Shown: positions 26,490 to 36,147, numbered from the stretch's first letter. The stretch: DNA of 64,000 nt from Xylocopilactobacillus apicola (GCF_033095985.1 NZ_AP026802.1:496001-560000), one strand, 5' to 3'. Notes: generated by a model not told the origin, from the letters alone. Numbers and translations are program-made.

Positions 26490-28061
26490 TTATTTAATAA
26501 TTGTTTTGACGTATCTACCATCAATCCATTGATTACCGCCAACGTTAAACCAATTGGTGTTGTTGATCGTAGTAATGTGAAATACTTTCCACTGGGTTCC
26601 AGTAATTAAATATTTCTCCCCCACGGGCTGTTTATTGAAGTATGGTGAGGTCCAAACTCTAATGCCGTATCCAGGTTCGTAATCAATCGTTGCGACCGAA
26701 TTATCGTTTTGACTGGCGGTTTCCACGTATTTACCATCGATCCATTGATGATTGCCAACGTTAAACCAAAAAGTATTGTTGGCATAAGAAATTCCAAAAG
26801 ATTTCCATTGCGAATTATTTGGTAAAAATTCTCCAGTTTCATGATGAGAACTGGTGTAACCATTGTAAACCGGAATTGAACCTTTGACACAACGAACAGT
26901 TGCGATACTTTCTTGGGGCATATCAATTACATTCCCGATATCTAAACTAGGATTTGTGCCACCCGTTTCATTGAAGAGCTTAAACGAGTATTGATACTGG
27001 CCATCTTGATATTTCGTTGGATCAAGGCCTGATAACGTTACTGTATATCGATCGCCAACTTTAAGCTCGACATTTTTAGGCGGTAAATAAGTCACCGCTG
27101 AAGCATAATACCCCGTAATATTGTCAGGAGCAACCCCTTGAACTTTGGTAGCATTTCCTACAACCCCCGTTGTGTCGTCTTTAACTGTAACACTCAAACC
27201 TGTGCGGGGAATTAAATAGTCGTTACTGAAATAAATTGACCAATAGATTGGATGAGCATCGGAATTGTTATTAACCAGTTCCTCAATAGGGAAGACACTT
27301 TCCGCTGGATAGTTAACGATAGTCCTGGAAGGATTTGATGATACGTCGTGAGTGGTATTGTCAAAATAAATATCTTCATATTTAATCCCATTATTACCGT
27401 AAGCAACCCCGATACCGAAGTTAGAGAGTCGACTTGATAATAATTCGGCTCGATGTCCGGTTGCATTAGGTGTTAAATAATCATAATTGTCAGCAATCAA
27501 GTTAGCGATGGGATAATAAGAAGTTTCCACGGGTGAATTACCGTTGAAGTAAAGGACCGCAAAATTAGTGTATTTTTTGCTGTTATCCCAAACAGATTGT
27601 GGAATATAATAAGGCTTAGTAGCATTAGTTAAATTATGTTGATATTTCATGGGGTCGGCATTGCTGGCTGCTAAAAGGTAGGCGCCAAGTTGTGCAAAAT
27701 TATTAGCAGTTCCCTGTTCATAAGATATAGCAGCGTTAGTAGCTGGTGGTAAGTTGAGCAAAAAGCGATAGTAATTAATCCATTCGGTGGTCGTAGAGAG
27801 AAAATCTTGTTTAAGAAATCCAGCTTTAAAAGGGTACATAAAAACTGGTGGCACGGAATAGATATCATAACTGCCGCGAGCAACATCACGACTGGTTAAC
27901 TCGCTAAACCGTAGACGTGCCTCTTTGATTTTGGTTGATTCAGCAGGAGTATACGAATTATCATCAGCTAACACGACATTACCTTGTAGTTGAGCTTGAA
28001 ACCAAATAGTTGTTAGTAAGATAACAACTTGAAAGACCCGCTGCTTATTTTTTTTAAACAT
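26490..28061 (-). CDS. Secreted CAP-domain protein with two SLAP/SH3-like C-terminal repeats
   Basis: A 523-residue exported protein. Signal peptide: basic MFKKNKQR, hydrophobic core, cleavage likely after VVLA. A CAP/SCP domain lies at about residues 90-260 (EWINYYRFLLNLPP, and ATGHRAELLSSRLSNFGIGVAYG with the conserved His). A spacer follows, then two related repeats of about 60 residues, each ending WFNVGxxQWIDGxYV, resembling SLAP or SH3-like wall-binding units. It is presumably held on the cell wall. The ATG at 28061 has GGGAGAG upstream, so the frame from 28079 is not used. Function of the CAP domain is unknown. Confidence 0.8.
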   Translation of the reverse strand: MFKKNKQRVFQVVILLTTIWFQAQLQGNVVLADDNSYTPAESTKIKEARLRFSELTSRDVARGSYDIYSVPPVFMYPFKAGFLKQDFLSTTTEWINYYRFLLNLPPATNAAISYEQGTANNFAQLGAYLLAASNADPMKYQHNLTNATKPYYIPQSVWDNSKKYTNFAVLYFNGNSPVETSYYPIANLIADNYDYLTPNATGHRAELLSSRLSNFGIGVAYGNNGIKYEDIYFDNTTHDVSSNPSRTIVNYPAESVFPIEELVNNNSDAHPIYWSIYFSNDYLIPRTGLSVTVKDDTTGVVGNATKVQGVAPDNITGYYASAVTYLPPKNVELKVGDRYTVTLSGLDPTKYQDGQYQYSFKLFNETGGTNPSLDIGNVIDMPQESIATVRCVKGSIPVYNGYTSSHHETGEFLPNNSQWKSFGISYANNTFWFNVGNHQWIDGKYVETASQNDNSVATIDYEPGYGIRVWTSPYFNKQPVGEKYLITGTQWKVFHITTINNTNWFNVGGNQWIDGRYVKTIIK

Positions 28062-28131
28062 ATCTAATTTCTCTCCCATTGATTACTATTATTAATTCTA
28101 CACTATTATAAAGCAATTTTTTGCCTTTCTT

Positions 28132-28914
28132 TTAATCACTGAGAAATAAATGTTTTAAATCATTAAGATCAACGGGGCTCAGTTTCAATTCTTCGTGTAA
28201 ATAATTATCAGTTGAACCTGCTAATTTTACAATCCATTTCATGGCTTCTAAATAGTAAGCAAGGTTTACAGTATATAGGGCTTTTATGTTGTTAATAAAG
28301 ATATTGGGCTGGCCTTTTTGGCGCAGCGCCTCAATAATATTGTTGACATACTTGGACATGATTTCATTTGTTAAAAGATAATCTTTTTTGTAATCCGACT
28401 CTAAAACTCCAAGAGCACTCAGTAAATAAATTGAAGCGAGTCCTGTGCGGTCCTTACCAGAAGTGCAATGAAATATTATTCCATGTGCTCCTTTGGTTAA
28501 AAGAATTTCAAAAAAATGTTGAAAAGCTTTTTTTGAAGTTTCAGAGGTAACCATTTTCCGATAAACATTTTTCATTCTTTCTATTCCAGCAACTGAATTG
28601 TTCATCAACTCTTCTTGGAGTTCTGCAGGCGTTTTGGAGTTTTTGGTTTCGTCGCGCTTTAAAACAGGATTTACAAACAGTTGGACCTTGAAATTCGGGG
28701 GATCAGGTTCTTCTTTGATCTCATCAGTTGAACGAAAATCAATGACCGTTTTAACTCCGTAATGTTCAAGAAATGACAGATCTTGATCGTCAAGTTCAGA
28801 TAACTTAGCGCTTCTGATGAGCTTTTTCCATTTTATCTGTCGGCCCTCAATTGTCTTATATCCGCCCAATTCTCTGATGTTGCGCCCGAAGCGCAGGGGA
28901 ATGATTCGATTCAT
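28132..28914 (-). CDS. Tyrosine-protein phosphatase (Y_phosphatase3)
   Basis: A 260-residue dual-type phosphatase. The P-loop is HCTSGKDRTG (Cys near residue 157, Arg six later) and the N-terminus MNRIIPLRFGRNIRELGGYKT carries the family's N-R-E-L-G-G-Y segment. It dephosphorylates phosphotyrosine or phosphoinositide substrates. ATG 28914 begins at the conserved region with AAGGAG 13 bases upstream; the GTG at 28938 overlaps that site. Single gene with its own A/T-rich upstream region. Confidence 0.87.
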   Translation of the reverse strand: MNRIIPLRFGRNIRELGGYKTIEGRQIKWKKLIRSAKLSELDDQDLSFLEHYGVKTVIDFRSTDEIKEEPDPPNFKVQLFVNPVLKRDETKNSKTPAELQEELMNNSVAGIERMKNVYRKMVTSETSKKAFQHFFEILLTKGAHGIIFHCTSGKDRTGLASIYLLSALGVLESDYKKDYLLTNEIMSKYVNNIIEALRQKGQPNIFINNIKALYTVNLAYYLEAMKWIVKLAGSTDNYLHEELKLSPVDLNDLKHLFLSD

Positions 28915-29060
28915 GAAGTCAAACCAGCTCCTTTCCACTTAGATAACTTATATTATACGTTATCCAGGGAGAAATAGATCTTTTGAAACTTAAATTCTTA
29001 GCTAGAATCATGTTATAATGAAGTCGGTTAGTAGGTAAAAAGATAACAAGAGGTGTAAAA

Positions 29061-29495
29061 ATGGATTATAAAAAAGTCATGGTTCCGTTAGATGGATCAG
29101 ATAATTCAGAATTAGCATTTAAACGAGCAATGGAGTTTGTTACAGAACCAGGCACTTCGCTGTATTTGGTTCATGTTATTGATACGATGCCGTTGGTTGG
29201 TAACTACGGCGTTATTTCCGGGGACTTGTTTTATGATCTAAGTGAACGGGCGAGAGAATATTTAACCCAAATGAAAGAAAAGGCTGAGAGTCAAGGAGCC
29301 AAAAATGTTTCGATTCACGTCCGTTTTGGCAATCCAAAAACTGTAATATCTAAAGATTTTGTTGATGAATACCATGTTGATTTAATCGTAATTGGTTCAA
29401 CTGGTTTAAATGCAGTTGAACGGATTTTGGTTGGTTCAGTTGCTGAGTATGTCAATCGGCACGCCAAAGTTGATGTTATGATCATCAAACAATAA
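29061..29495 (+). CDS. Universal stress protein, UspA family
   Basis: A 144-residue UspA-domain protein with the ATP-binding motif GSTGLNAVERILVGSVAEYV (G-2x-G-9x-G type) near the C-terminus and MVPLDGSDNSELAF at the start. Cytoplasmic. A TATAAT box lies at 29013-29018 and a GAGGTG ribosome site just before the ATG. It ends at an adjacent terminator and is monocistronic. Confidence 0.92.
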   Translation: MDYKKVMVPLDGSDNSELAFKRAMEFVTEPGTSLYLVHVIDTMPLVGNYGVISGDLFYDLSERAREYLTQMKEKAESQGAKNVSIHVRFGNPKTVISKDFVDEYHVDLIVIGSTGLNAVERILVGSVAEYVNRHAKVDVMIIKQ

Positions 29496-29496
29496 G

Positions 29497-29524
29497 CTCT
29501 CTTCGTAGTTGAAGAGAGTTTTTT
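29497..29524 (+). terminator. Intrinsic terminator of the uspA gene
   Basis: CTCTCTTC and GAAGAGAG form a perfect stem with a six-base loop followed by six T. Confidence 0.85.
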
Positions 29525-29605
29525 GTAGTTTTCTAGCATTTACGCAGGTTGCTTGTTAGCACTGGTTTTCAATTTTAGATACTTAAATAGTTCAATGAAT
29601 TTACA

Positions 29606-30367
29606 TTAAATGTTTAAGTTGTCAAGCATGTGAATACATTTCTTTTGCTTACGGGTCGAACATTGAACTTCCGCCCCATTTGATAATACAAATGATTCGT
29701 CTTTTATTGATCTTTTTATCACTTTTTTTAAATTGATAATTACACTGCGATGGCATCGAAAGAAATAATTTGGTAACTTAGATTCAAAGCCGCCTAAAGT
29801 TCCGTTACATTCGAAGATTCTATCTTTTGTTATGACTTGTAATTTATGATTTCCAATCATTTCTAACATAATAAGTTCCTCAATTAAAACGAATTGTTCC
29901 TCGTAATCTGAAACGAACTTTATACTTTTGGAATCATTATCGATTTTTTCCTGATTGTTTAAAATAAATTGATGTCTTTGGGCAACAGCGTTTAATACAT
30001 TGTTGATTTTTTCTTTCAAAATAGCGGAATCTAACGATTTTATTATATAGTCAAAAGCACCGATTTTGTACTCAAAGGTTAGCATTCCGTATTCAAAATA
30101 CGATGTAATAAAAATAATGAAACCAAGTGGGTCAATTTGTCTGATTTTTAGAGCTAAGTCAATTCCATTGTAACGGTCGTTGTTTAAATCTATATCTAAA
30201 AAATATATATTAAGACCGTTAGTTTCCAAATTGGAGATAATTTCCTCAAACTCTGTCGTTGCAATAGCTATACTCATCGGCGCATCTTTGCAGGCAATAA
30301 GCGACTCTACGATCTTTTTAATAGCCAACAAATGAATCTCTTGATCATCACAAATAAAAATTTTCAT
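29606..30367 (-). CDS. LytTR-family response regulator (AgrA/ComE-like)
   Basis: A 253-residue response regulator. The receiver domain has IFICDDQE at its start, the phospho-acceptor Asp in YFLDIDLNND and the Lys in the DYIIKSLD segment; the LytTR DNA-binding domain follows at about residues 150-250 (FRCHRSVIINLKKV). It is of the AgrA/ComE/PlnD kind, usually paired with an AgrC-like kinase in peptide sensing. The ATG at 30367 has GGAGGG upstream. The cognate kinase gene upstream is frameshifted, while this gene is intact. Confidence 0.88.
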   Translation of the reverse strand: MKIFICDDQEIHLLAIKKIVESLIACKDAPMSIAIATTEFEEIISNLETNGLNIYFLDIDLNNDRYNGIDLALKIRQIDPLGFIIFITSYFEYGMLTFEYKIGAFDYIIKSLDSAILKEKINNVLNAVAQRHQFILNNQEKIDNDSKSIKFVSDYEEQFVLIEELIMLEMIGNHKLQVITKDRIFECNGTLGGFESKLPNYFFRCHRSVIINLKKVIKRSIKDESFVLSNGAEVQCSTRKQKKCIHMLDNLNI

Positions 30368-30391
30368 TAAATTATCCCTCCTCATTGCTAA

Positions 30392-31674
30392 TTATTTCTT
30401 TATGAATAGTTTTTGCACAAACGTTCCATTACTACACGATGTACTTAATGATAAATTATCGCACTGATTAACAAATTCGTGTAGGTTTTGTAACCCGAAC
30501 CCTCTGTTTTTACCTTTTGAGGATTTACCAATAGTTATTTCTGGTTTATCAGCACAGGTGTTTGTAACTATAATCGTTGTGTGTCCCGAATTGTCGAAAA
30601 AACCGATCCGGATTTCTGGAGCATCATTTTTTTTGCATTCTTCAATGGCGTTATCAAGAATAATTCCGAGACATCTAACTAAATTAAAGGGATCGATTTT
30701 TTCAATATTAATTTCGGGAATACATTCAACCGTTACATTTATTTTTCTTGTAATGCCATGATTACTTTAGTTGATACTACGCCTTTAACTGCTGGTAAAT
30801 TAATTCTTTTGAGCTGATCAAGGGTGCCTGCTTTAATTTGGACGCCTTTATGAAGTAATTTATTTTGAATAAGATATTCTTTGATTCCACGAATATCAAC
30901 GTTATCCGCAGTGATAAAACCATCAATTTCACTGAGTAAATTATTATAATCATGTTGAACTTTTTGGATGCTTAACTGTAAAGATTCTAGCGTACCAATA
31001 TAGTTCTCCATCATTTCTTTTTCTTGCTTTCATTGGTTGTATAAATCAAAAAAAGTAAAATCAATCCGATGAATGACAAAAAAATCACATCTATATTTAG
31101 ATTGCTTGATATCTGATAAGATTTTTTAGGATTATTTTCGATACTTAAATACAGATTCCCTCTATTACCACTACTGAAGATTATAATAATTTGAGATATT
31201 AAAATCGCTGATAAAGTGTATATTGCAAAAAGTATTTTACGTTTAGTTTTTAAAAAAATTGAAACCACATATTTAAAATTCTTTCGAATAAAAAGAGTAA
31301 ATATTAATTGAAAAATAAAATTTATCATCAACCTGTAGGTTACTGGGATAGGTTTAATAATTATATTTATAATTTGTTGTACTAAAAGATTTTCGATTAA
31401 AAAAATAGCAGTGAGGGAATAAATTCTTTAGATTTATTATTTGATAGTAGGAAAAAACCTAAAAAACTAAACAAGTGATTATTTCATATTGATATTGATT
31501 GATCAGAAATAAATTTCTTTGTAAACGAGATTCATAAAGGAATAGGGAACAGATCGAGAAACTTGTAATAAAAATTTGAAGTTTACGACTAGTAGAGAAA
31601 AGTTTATTAAAAATCAAAAAAATATTTAGTTCAAGAGGTACGACTGCCAATAACACAGAAAGTATAACAATCAA
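30392..31674 (-). pseudogene. AgrC/ComD-like sensor histidine kinase, broken by four frameshifts
   Basis: Four reading-frame segments join into one AgrC-like kinase if one base is added at each of four points: T6 run (31461-31466), T7 run (31399-31405), the AAGAAAAAGAAATG segment (about 31012-31022) and an A5 run (30742-30746). The repaired frame is exactly 429 codons with no other stop, the normal size of this family: an N-terminal sensor of about six membrane helices, the H-box VQHDYNNLL, the N-box LDNAIEEC and the G-box GFGLQNL. At every site the stop codon directly follows the repeated-base codon. TTG start at 31674 with AAAGGAG. It precedes the intact response regulator by 24 bases. Sequencing error in homopolymers, true decay or slippage are all possible. 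Confidence 0.8.
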
Positions 31675-31921
31675 AAAAAGTACTCCTTTAGCTTCAGTTC
31701 ATCAAGCATTATCATTGTCTTCTAACTACAATCTATAAATTTAAAACACGATTGTCAACAGCTTAATTATATTATTTTTTGTTTCTCACTTAAGTAATAC
31801 TTAAACGCTCGAACTTTGGCGATCAAGTTTAAAAGCGGTCTAATCGAGTAAGTTTTTAAAATAGTGCCAAATTATGTTGTAATCTGGCGTTATGGATAAT
31901 TGGAGGTGAGGATAAAAATTT

Positions 31922-32152
31922 GTGAAAAAGAAAAACTTATTTTTATCTGTTTTTATTTTGGTAATTACAGTTGCCGCTGTAATATACTTTTTTTTGAATC
32001 AAAAAACAGGAGATGTATTAAGTAAAAAGCCTCCAGAGGGAGTCTTTAGAGTTAATGAAAACCAGTTAAGAGAAATGCAGAAAGAAGCAGCTAAGGAGGG
32101 ACAAACGATTGAAATCCATGGAGGACCTTTAGACAATATGGGAGGCAAATAG
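31922..32152 (+). CDS. Small membrane-anchored or secreted protein, 76 residues
   Basis: Unrecognised small protein. Basic MKKKN, a single hydrophobic helix (residues 6-25) without a lipobox or double-Gly leader, then a polar tail ending IHGGPLDNMGGK. GTG start at 31922 with a strong GGAGGTGAGG site, about ten bases away; an in-frame TAA rules out an earlier start. It is divergent from the AgrC/AgrA-like genes, with a 247-base gap between. It could be an extracellular signal precursor or an anchored protein for that system; no homology supports this. Confidence 0.55.
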   Translation: MKKKNLFLSVFILVITVAAVIYFFLNQKTGDVLSKKPPEGVFRVNENQLREMQKEAAKEGQTIEIHGGPLDNMGGK

Positions 32153-32318
32153 ATTGCTGATTTATATCTTTTTAAACGATGATGATGCTTTCTTCTATAT
32201 ATGAATTTGAATTCAAGACAGATATGGAAAAATTCGGCTAAATTTTTCAGTACTTAACGTTCTTTTTAATGGAATCTCACTATGTAAAAACTCTACAACA
32301 CTTCTAATTGATTAAAAA

Positions 32319-32341
32319 AAAGAATCCAATTCGGATTCTTT
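32319..32341 (-). terminator. Intrinsic terminator of pepF
   Basis: AAAGAATCC and GGATTCTTT form a perfect nine-base stem with a five-base loop; on the minus strand it is followed by a run of T. It lies just past the pepF stop codon. The 160 bases to the left hold nothing I can assign. Confidence 0.8.
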
Positions 32342-32347
32342 AACAGT

Positions 32348-34141
32348 TTAGCCAATCAATGATTCAAGCTCATTTAATCTTTGTTCAAAGACAGCAAATG
32401 TTTTATTGAGGTAATCAGGTTTAGTCATATCGACGCCCGCTGCCTTCATTGTTTCAATTGGATATTGAGAATTTCCGCTTTTCAGGAAGCCGAGATAGCG
32501 ATCGACCGCGTTTTCTTGGTGGCTGAGCATGTTTTCACTAAGAGTTGTCGCTGCTGCAAAACCGGTCGCGTATTGATAGACGTAGTAATCATAGTAGAAG
32601 TGAGGAATTCGGCTCCATTCCAAGGAAATTTCGGGGTCGCTTACGACGCTAGAGCCATAGTAGTCAGCATTTAACTTGCCGTAATATTCAGAAATTCCGT
32701 TAGCAGTAATTGGAATTCCGTTTTGTTCAGAAGTGTGGAGGTAATGCTCAAATTCAGCAAATTGAGTTTGACGGAAGACCGTCCCTTTGACGCCGTCTAA
32801 GTAGTGATTAAGAATGTAAGCTCGTAATTTAGGATCATCAGAGTTCGCTAAAAAGTCGTCAGTTAAAAGATTTTCGTTTGTCGTTGAGGCAATTTCAGCT
32901 ACGAAAATTGGATAGTCACCGTAAACGTATGGTTGATATTTACGAGTGAGCCAGCTGTGAACACTATGTCCAGTCTCGTGAATGAGAGTATAAACATCAT
33001 CAAGCGTGTCTTGATAGTTTAACAAGATAAACGGATTAGTATCGTACGCTCCGCCGGAATATCCGCCTGATCGCTTCCCTTTGGTCTCGTAAACATCAAT
33101 CATTCTTTCATTATAAATATGATCGACGGCATCTAAATATTCATCGCCGTAGATTTCAAGAGCTTGGCGAGCTCTTTTTTTTGCTTGTTCGAAGTTGTAC
33201 TCAACTGGTGGTTCAGATAAAAGCGGCACATAAAGATCGTACATGTGCATCTCATCAAGTTGAAGAATTTTTTTACGAAGGGCAACATAGCGATGTAAAA
33301 GATCGAGGTGCTCGTGAACGGCAGAAACTAAGTTATCATAAACTATTGCTGGAATGTTGTTAGTAGCCATCGCAGCACTTCTTGCGTCGGGGTATTTATG
33401 TACTTTAGCGAGATAGTTGTCAGCTTTAATCTGCCCGCTGAGAGTCTGAGCAAAAGTATTTTTGTAATCGCCATAAGCCTGATACATTCCTTTAAAAGCA
33501 TCTTTTCTAACTTTGCGATCATATGATTCAATGTGAAGACTATAAGAACCGTTGGTCAAACGAACTTTTTGCCCATCTTCATCTATAATTGAAGGAAAAA
33601 TTAAGTCGTTATTAGAGAGAACGGAAAATGTCTCAGCAGAAGTGTTCAACACATCTTGAACCTGCGAGATTAAAGCTTCCGCTTCTTCGTTTAAAACATG
33701 GGGACGTTTTTTTTCAATAAAATCAAGATAATGAGCATATTGTTCTTTGGCAGGATTTTCTTTTAGAAATTCGGCAATTTTCTTTTTGTCAATGCTTAAA
33801 ATTTCAGGTTGAATAAAAGATAGAGCACTCTCAACTTGCGCGGCCAGACTGTTAACCCGCGCGTTGTAGGCCTGATATTTATCGTTTCCGGTGTCTAAAT
33901 CATTATTCATACTGGCGTAAACGTAGACAGTTTCAAGCAGTCGAAATGCTTTGAGACTAGCCTCAATTGCCCCGAAAAAATGCTCCGCATCCGCTCCCAT
34001 TGTTGAGCGGTACTTGCTTGCGGCGCTCGTTAATTCTTGGACCTTGTTAAATGCAGCTTCAAAGTCGCTGTCATTTTTAAAAATGGTGGTTAAGTCCCAG
34101 GTGTCCTCGACTGGAATTTCATTTCTTTGATTTTGAACCAT
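32348..34141 (-). CDS. pepF: Oligoendopeptidase F
   Basis: A 597-residue M3B zinc metallopeptidase, full length. The zinc site is HETGHSVHS (His388, Glu389, His392) and the third ligand Glu lies about 28 residues on in VAEIASTTNE. It cleaves medium-size oligopeptides in the cytoplasm, supporting amino acid nutrition. The N-terminal helical region and the C-terminal YQYATGFAAATTLS segment are typical. Single gene; ATG 34141 has a GAGGA site upstream. Confidence 0.93.
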   Translation of the reverse strand: MVQNQRNEIPVEDTWDLTTIFKNDSDFEAAFNKVQELTSAASKYRSTMGADAEHFFGAIEASLKAFRLLETVYVYASMNNDLDTGNDKYQAYNARVNSLAAQVESALSFIQPEILSIDKKKIAEFLKENPAKEQYAHYLDFIEKKRPHVLNEEAEALISQVQDVLNTSAETFSVLSNNDLIFPSIIDEDGQKVRLTNGSYSLHIESYDRKVRKDAFKGMYQAYGDYKNTFAQTLSGQIKADNYLAKVHKYPDARSAAMATNNIPAIVYDNLVSAVHEHLDLLHRYVALRKKILQLDEMHMYDLYVPLLSEPPVEYNFEQAKKRARQALEIYGDEYLDAVDHIYNERMIDVYETKGKRSGGYSGGAYDTNPFILLNYQDTLDDVYTLIHETGHSVHSWLTRKYQPYVYGDYPIFVAEIASTTNENLLTDDFLANSDDPKLRAYILNHYLDGVKGTVFRQTQFAEFEHYLHTSEQNGIPITANGISEYYGKLNADYYGSSVVSDPEISLEWSRIPHFYYDYYVYQYATGFAAATTLSENMLSHQENAVDRYLGFLKSGNSQYPIETMKAAGVDMTKPDYLNKTFAVFEQRLNELESLIG

Positions 34142-34382
34142 TAGCTTCCTCCTTAGATATTAAGTTTAGTATAAGTGATTTTTGAGATTGGGCAATATCT
34201 GTAGTTAGAACTAATTCATATATGATAGAATCAGCAAAAGCAAAAACTTGTGTTCTCTGATATTTTCATAACTAAGCACCAGGTAAAAATAAATTGAACT
34301 ATTGAGCTCTGACTGAAGGTTGTTGGCCTTATTGTCTAAATCGGGCTCTGAATTCTAAATGTAATAAATTTTTTTTCGGAAA

Positions 34383-34412
34383 TTGAAATTTAGCCATTAA
34401 TTGTGGTATCTT
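34383..34412 (+). promoter_or_regulatory. Promoter of the Mga-like regulator gene
   Basis: TTGAAA (34383-34388), an 18-base spacer and TATCTT (34407-34412). It lies in the 307-base gap between the divergent pepF and Mga-like genes; apart from this the gap is A/T-rich with no gene I can support. Confidence 0.45.
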
Positions 34413-34448
34413 ATATTAAGGATTAGTAAGCATGATGGAGAGCAAAAA

Positions 34449-36020
34449 ATGATTTTTGAAAAACTTTTCTTGGAAAAACCTGAATTGACCCGGTTAAAGC
34501 TTTACCGGAACGTCTTGTCGATGCCCAAAAAAGTATTTAAAGCAAATGAGCTTGCAACGGTACATAAAACAACTTACCAGCAGACTTATAATAATTTACA
34601 GGGCTTAGCTAAGGATTTGCAGGATTTTTACGGTCAAAGCGCTGAGACTTTTTTTGATGGAACCGATGTATTTCAAGAAAGTTTTAAAATGCCTCTAAGT
34701 GATTATCGGCGAAAGATGGTTACGCGGACGCTTCCTTATAATTTTATTGATGCGGTTTTCAAAAATAACTTTGAAAATCTCAATGACTTCTTGACAGAAC
34801 AGTTGGTTTCGCGTTCAACTCTTTCTAGGCGAACCTCCACTTTGCATGATTATATGAGACGTTTTGGCATCGGCTTATCATATATTGATATGGTATTTTT
34901 GGGAGACGAAAGAAAAATTAGAGAGTTTCTATTTATTTTCTATTACTCTTTGTCTCAAGGAGGAGTTTGGCCTTTTGAGAATGTTTCATTTGAGCAGGCC
35001 AGATCATTGCTACAAGTGATTAATAACAATTGTTTTCATTATTTGTATCGTAATCGGGTTGATGAGTATCAGTGTATCTTCCGGTTGGCGATCGCAATGG
35101 AGAGAATTGAGCAGGGCTATACACTTTCACGTAACAGCCGCCTTGATTTGTTAGTGAAAAATAATAGGTTCTTTAATGTTGAAAAATCAAAGCAATTCGG
35201 TCTTTTTCAGCTTTCATCCACGTACTCCTTCAACGAAATCGAAGAATTGTTTTTTGCTTTTAATCATTCAATTTCGCCATTTACTAAAGCTAACGTCAAC
35301 GACCATAACTTGGTCGAAGTATTTAGTGAAAACGACACATTTTTGTGGGATTTCGTAATCAATTATTTAGAGTTCTTGGCTAATTCGTATTCAGAACAAT
35401 TGTCACAGGAAGTTTTGCAAGATCCAGTATTACTTGCTAATTTAATTAGAATTTTTTACTCGTATTTTGTTTTTGCGGGCAGTTTCCCGACAATGGCAGA
35501 TTTATTTGAATCTGAAAGTAATTTGACTGGCTATAATCAACTGATCGATATAACAAAGGATTTTATTTTAAAAAATGCTGCGCAGTACCAAATGCCCGAC
35601 ATAATTACTAATAGCCGCTTAATCAGTAACGATATTTATCAACTGTTGTTACCAGTAATTGGGAAAGTTGTTTCTGGTGATGCAATTCAAGTGAAACTTT
35701 ATTTGGAAGAAGATATCGTTGCGAGTCGAGACTTAACAACATTTCTGTCTGATTTAAAAGGAATTCATGTTTTAAGTAAGGCAGATCCTGTCGATCTGGC
35801 TGATATTGTTGTAACTCCGTTGGGTAGCTTAGGAAATCTTCCCAATGTTGTGATTCCTGAAAATGTGAAAATGATTTATTGGAACAGTGAAGATAATGAA
35901 GATGAATTTTATCGAATTTATCGCCAAATTCGTTCGGTCCACATAGAACGAAAAGCTACCAATCAAAAAACTGACCAGGAAGATTCTTCTGCTTCTGGCA
36001 GTGATCAAGTCTTGGCATAG
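34449..36020 (+). CDS. Mga-family helix-turn-helix regulator
   Basis: A 523-residue protein of the Mga/AtxA class. It has an N-terminal HTH_Mga segment (about residues 15-60, KANELATVHKTTYQQTYNNLQGL), a second Mga-type winged helix at about 80-160 (EQLVSRSTLSRRTSTLHDYMRRFGI), a PRD-like middle region (about 165-390) and a C-terminal IIB-like fold. The last 20 residues are low-complexity and polar. Such regulators respond to PTS phosphorylation and growth state. The target is not evident, since no linked operon is adjacent. ATG 34449 follows GGAGAG; the GTG/TTG-type frame from 34401 has no site. Confidence 0.75.
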   Translation: MIFEKLFLEKPELTRLKLYRNVLSMPKKVFKANELATVHKTTYQQTYNNLQGLAKDLQDFYGQSAETFFDGTDVFQESFKMPLSDYRRKMVTRTLPYNFIDAVFKNNFENLNDFLTEQLVSRSTLSRRTSTLHDYMRRFGIGLSYIDMVFLGDERKIREFLFIFYYSLSQGGVWPFENVSFEQARSLLQVINNNCFHYLYRNRVDEYQCIFRLAIAMERIEQGYTLSRNSRLDLLVKNNRFFNVEKSKQFGLFQLSSTYSFNEIEELFFAFNHSISPFTKANVNDHNLVEVFSENDTFLWDFVINYLEFLANSYSEQLSQEVLQDPVLLANLIRIFYSYFVFAGSFPTMADLFESESNLTGYNQLIDITKDFILKNAAQYQMPDIITNSRLISNDIYQLLLPVIGKVVSGDAIQVKLYLEEDIVASRDLTTFLSDLKGIHVLSKADPVDLADIVVTPLGSLGNLPNVVIPENVKMIYWNSEDNEDEFYRIYRQIRSVHIERKATNQKTDQEDSSASGSDQVLA

Positions 36021-36059
36021 AAAAAGATCAATCTCAAAATTTCGAGATCGATCTTTTTT
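36021..36059 (+). terminator. Intrinsic terminator of the Mga-like gene
   Basis: AAAAAGATC and ATCTC pair with GAGAT and GATCTTTTT (one mismatch) with an eight-base loop and a T-run, directly after the stop codon. Confidence 0.85.
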
Positions 36060-36119
36060 CTACGATTAGTCAAGTGATTTTGAAATTTTATTTTAAATAT
36101 TTTTATTTTGATTAATCAG

Positions 36120-36147
36120 CAAGGGACAAATTGTTCCTTGTTTTTTT
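36120..36147 (+). terminator. Second terminator-like hairpin
   Basis: CAAGGGAC and GTTCCTTG form an eight-base stem (one G-T pair) with a five-base loop and seven T. It is 60 bases beyond the first terminator. From here to the transposase stop at 36359 there is A/T-rich sequence with no gene; the right flank of the insertion element must lie within it. Confidence 0.55.

Noticed and set aside
30392-31674. Programmed frameshifting as the main explanation for the kinase
   Set aside because: Four successive -1 shifts in one gene would give almost no product; base loss or read error in homopolymers is simpler. The stop pattern is still reported as a finding.
31820-31870. AAGTTT-type direct repeats that might bind the LytTR regulator
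   Set aside because: The copies are 25 bases apart rather than the usual 21-22, and the match is poor in this A/T-rich region.
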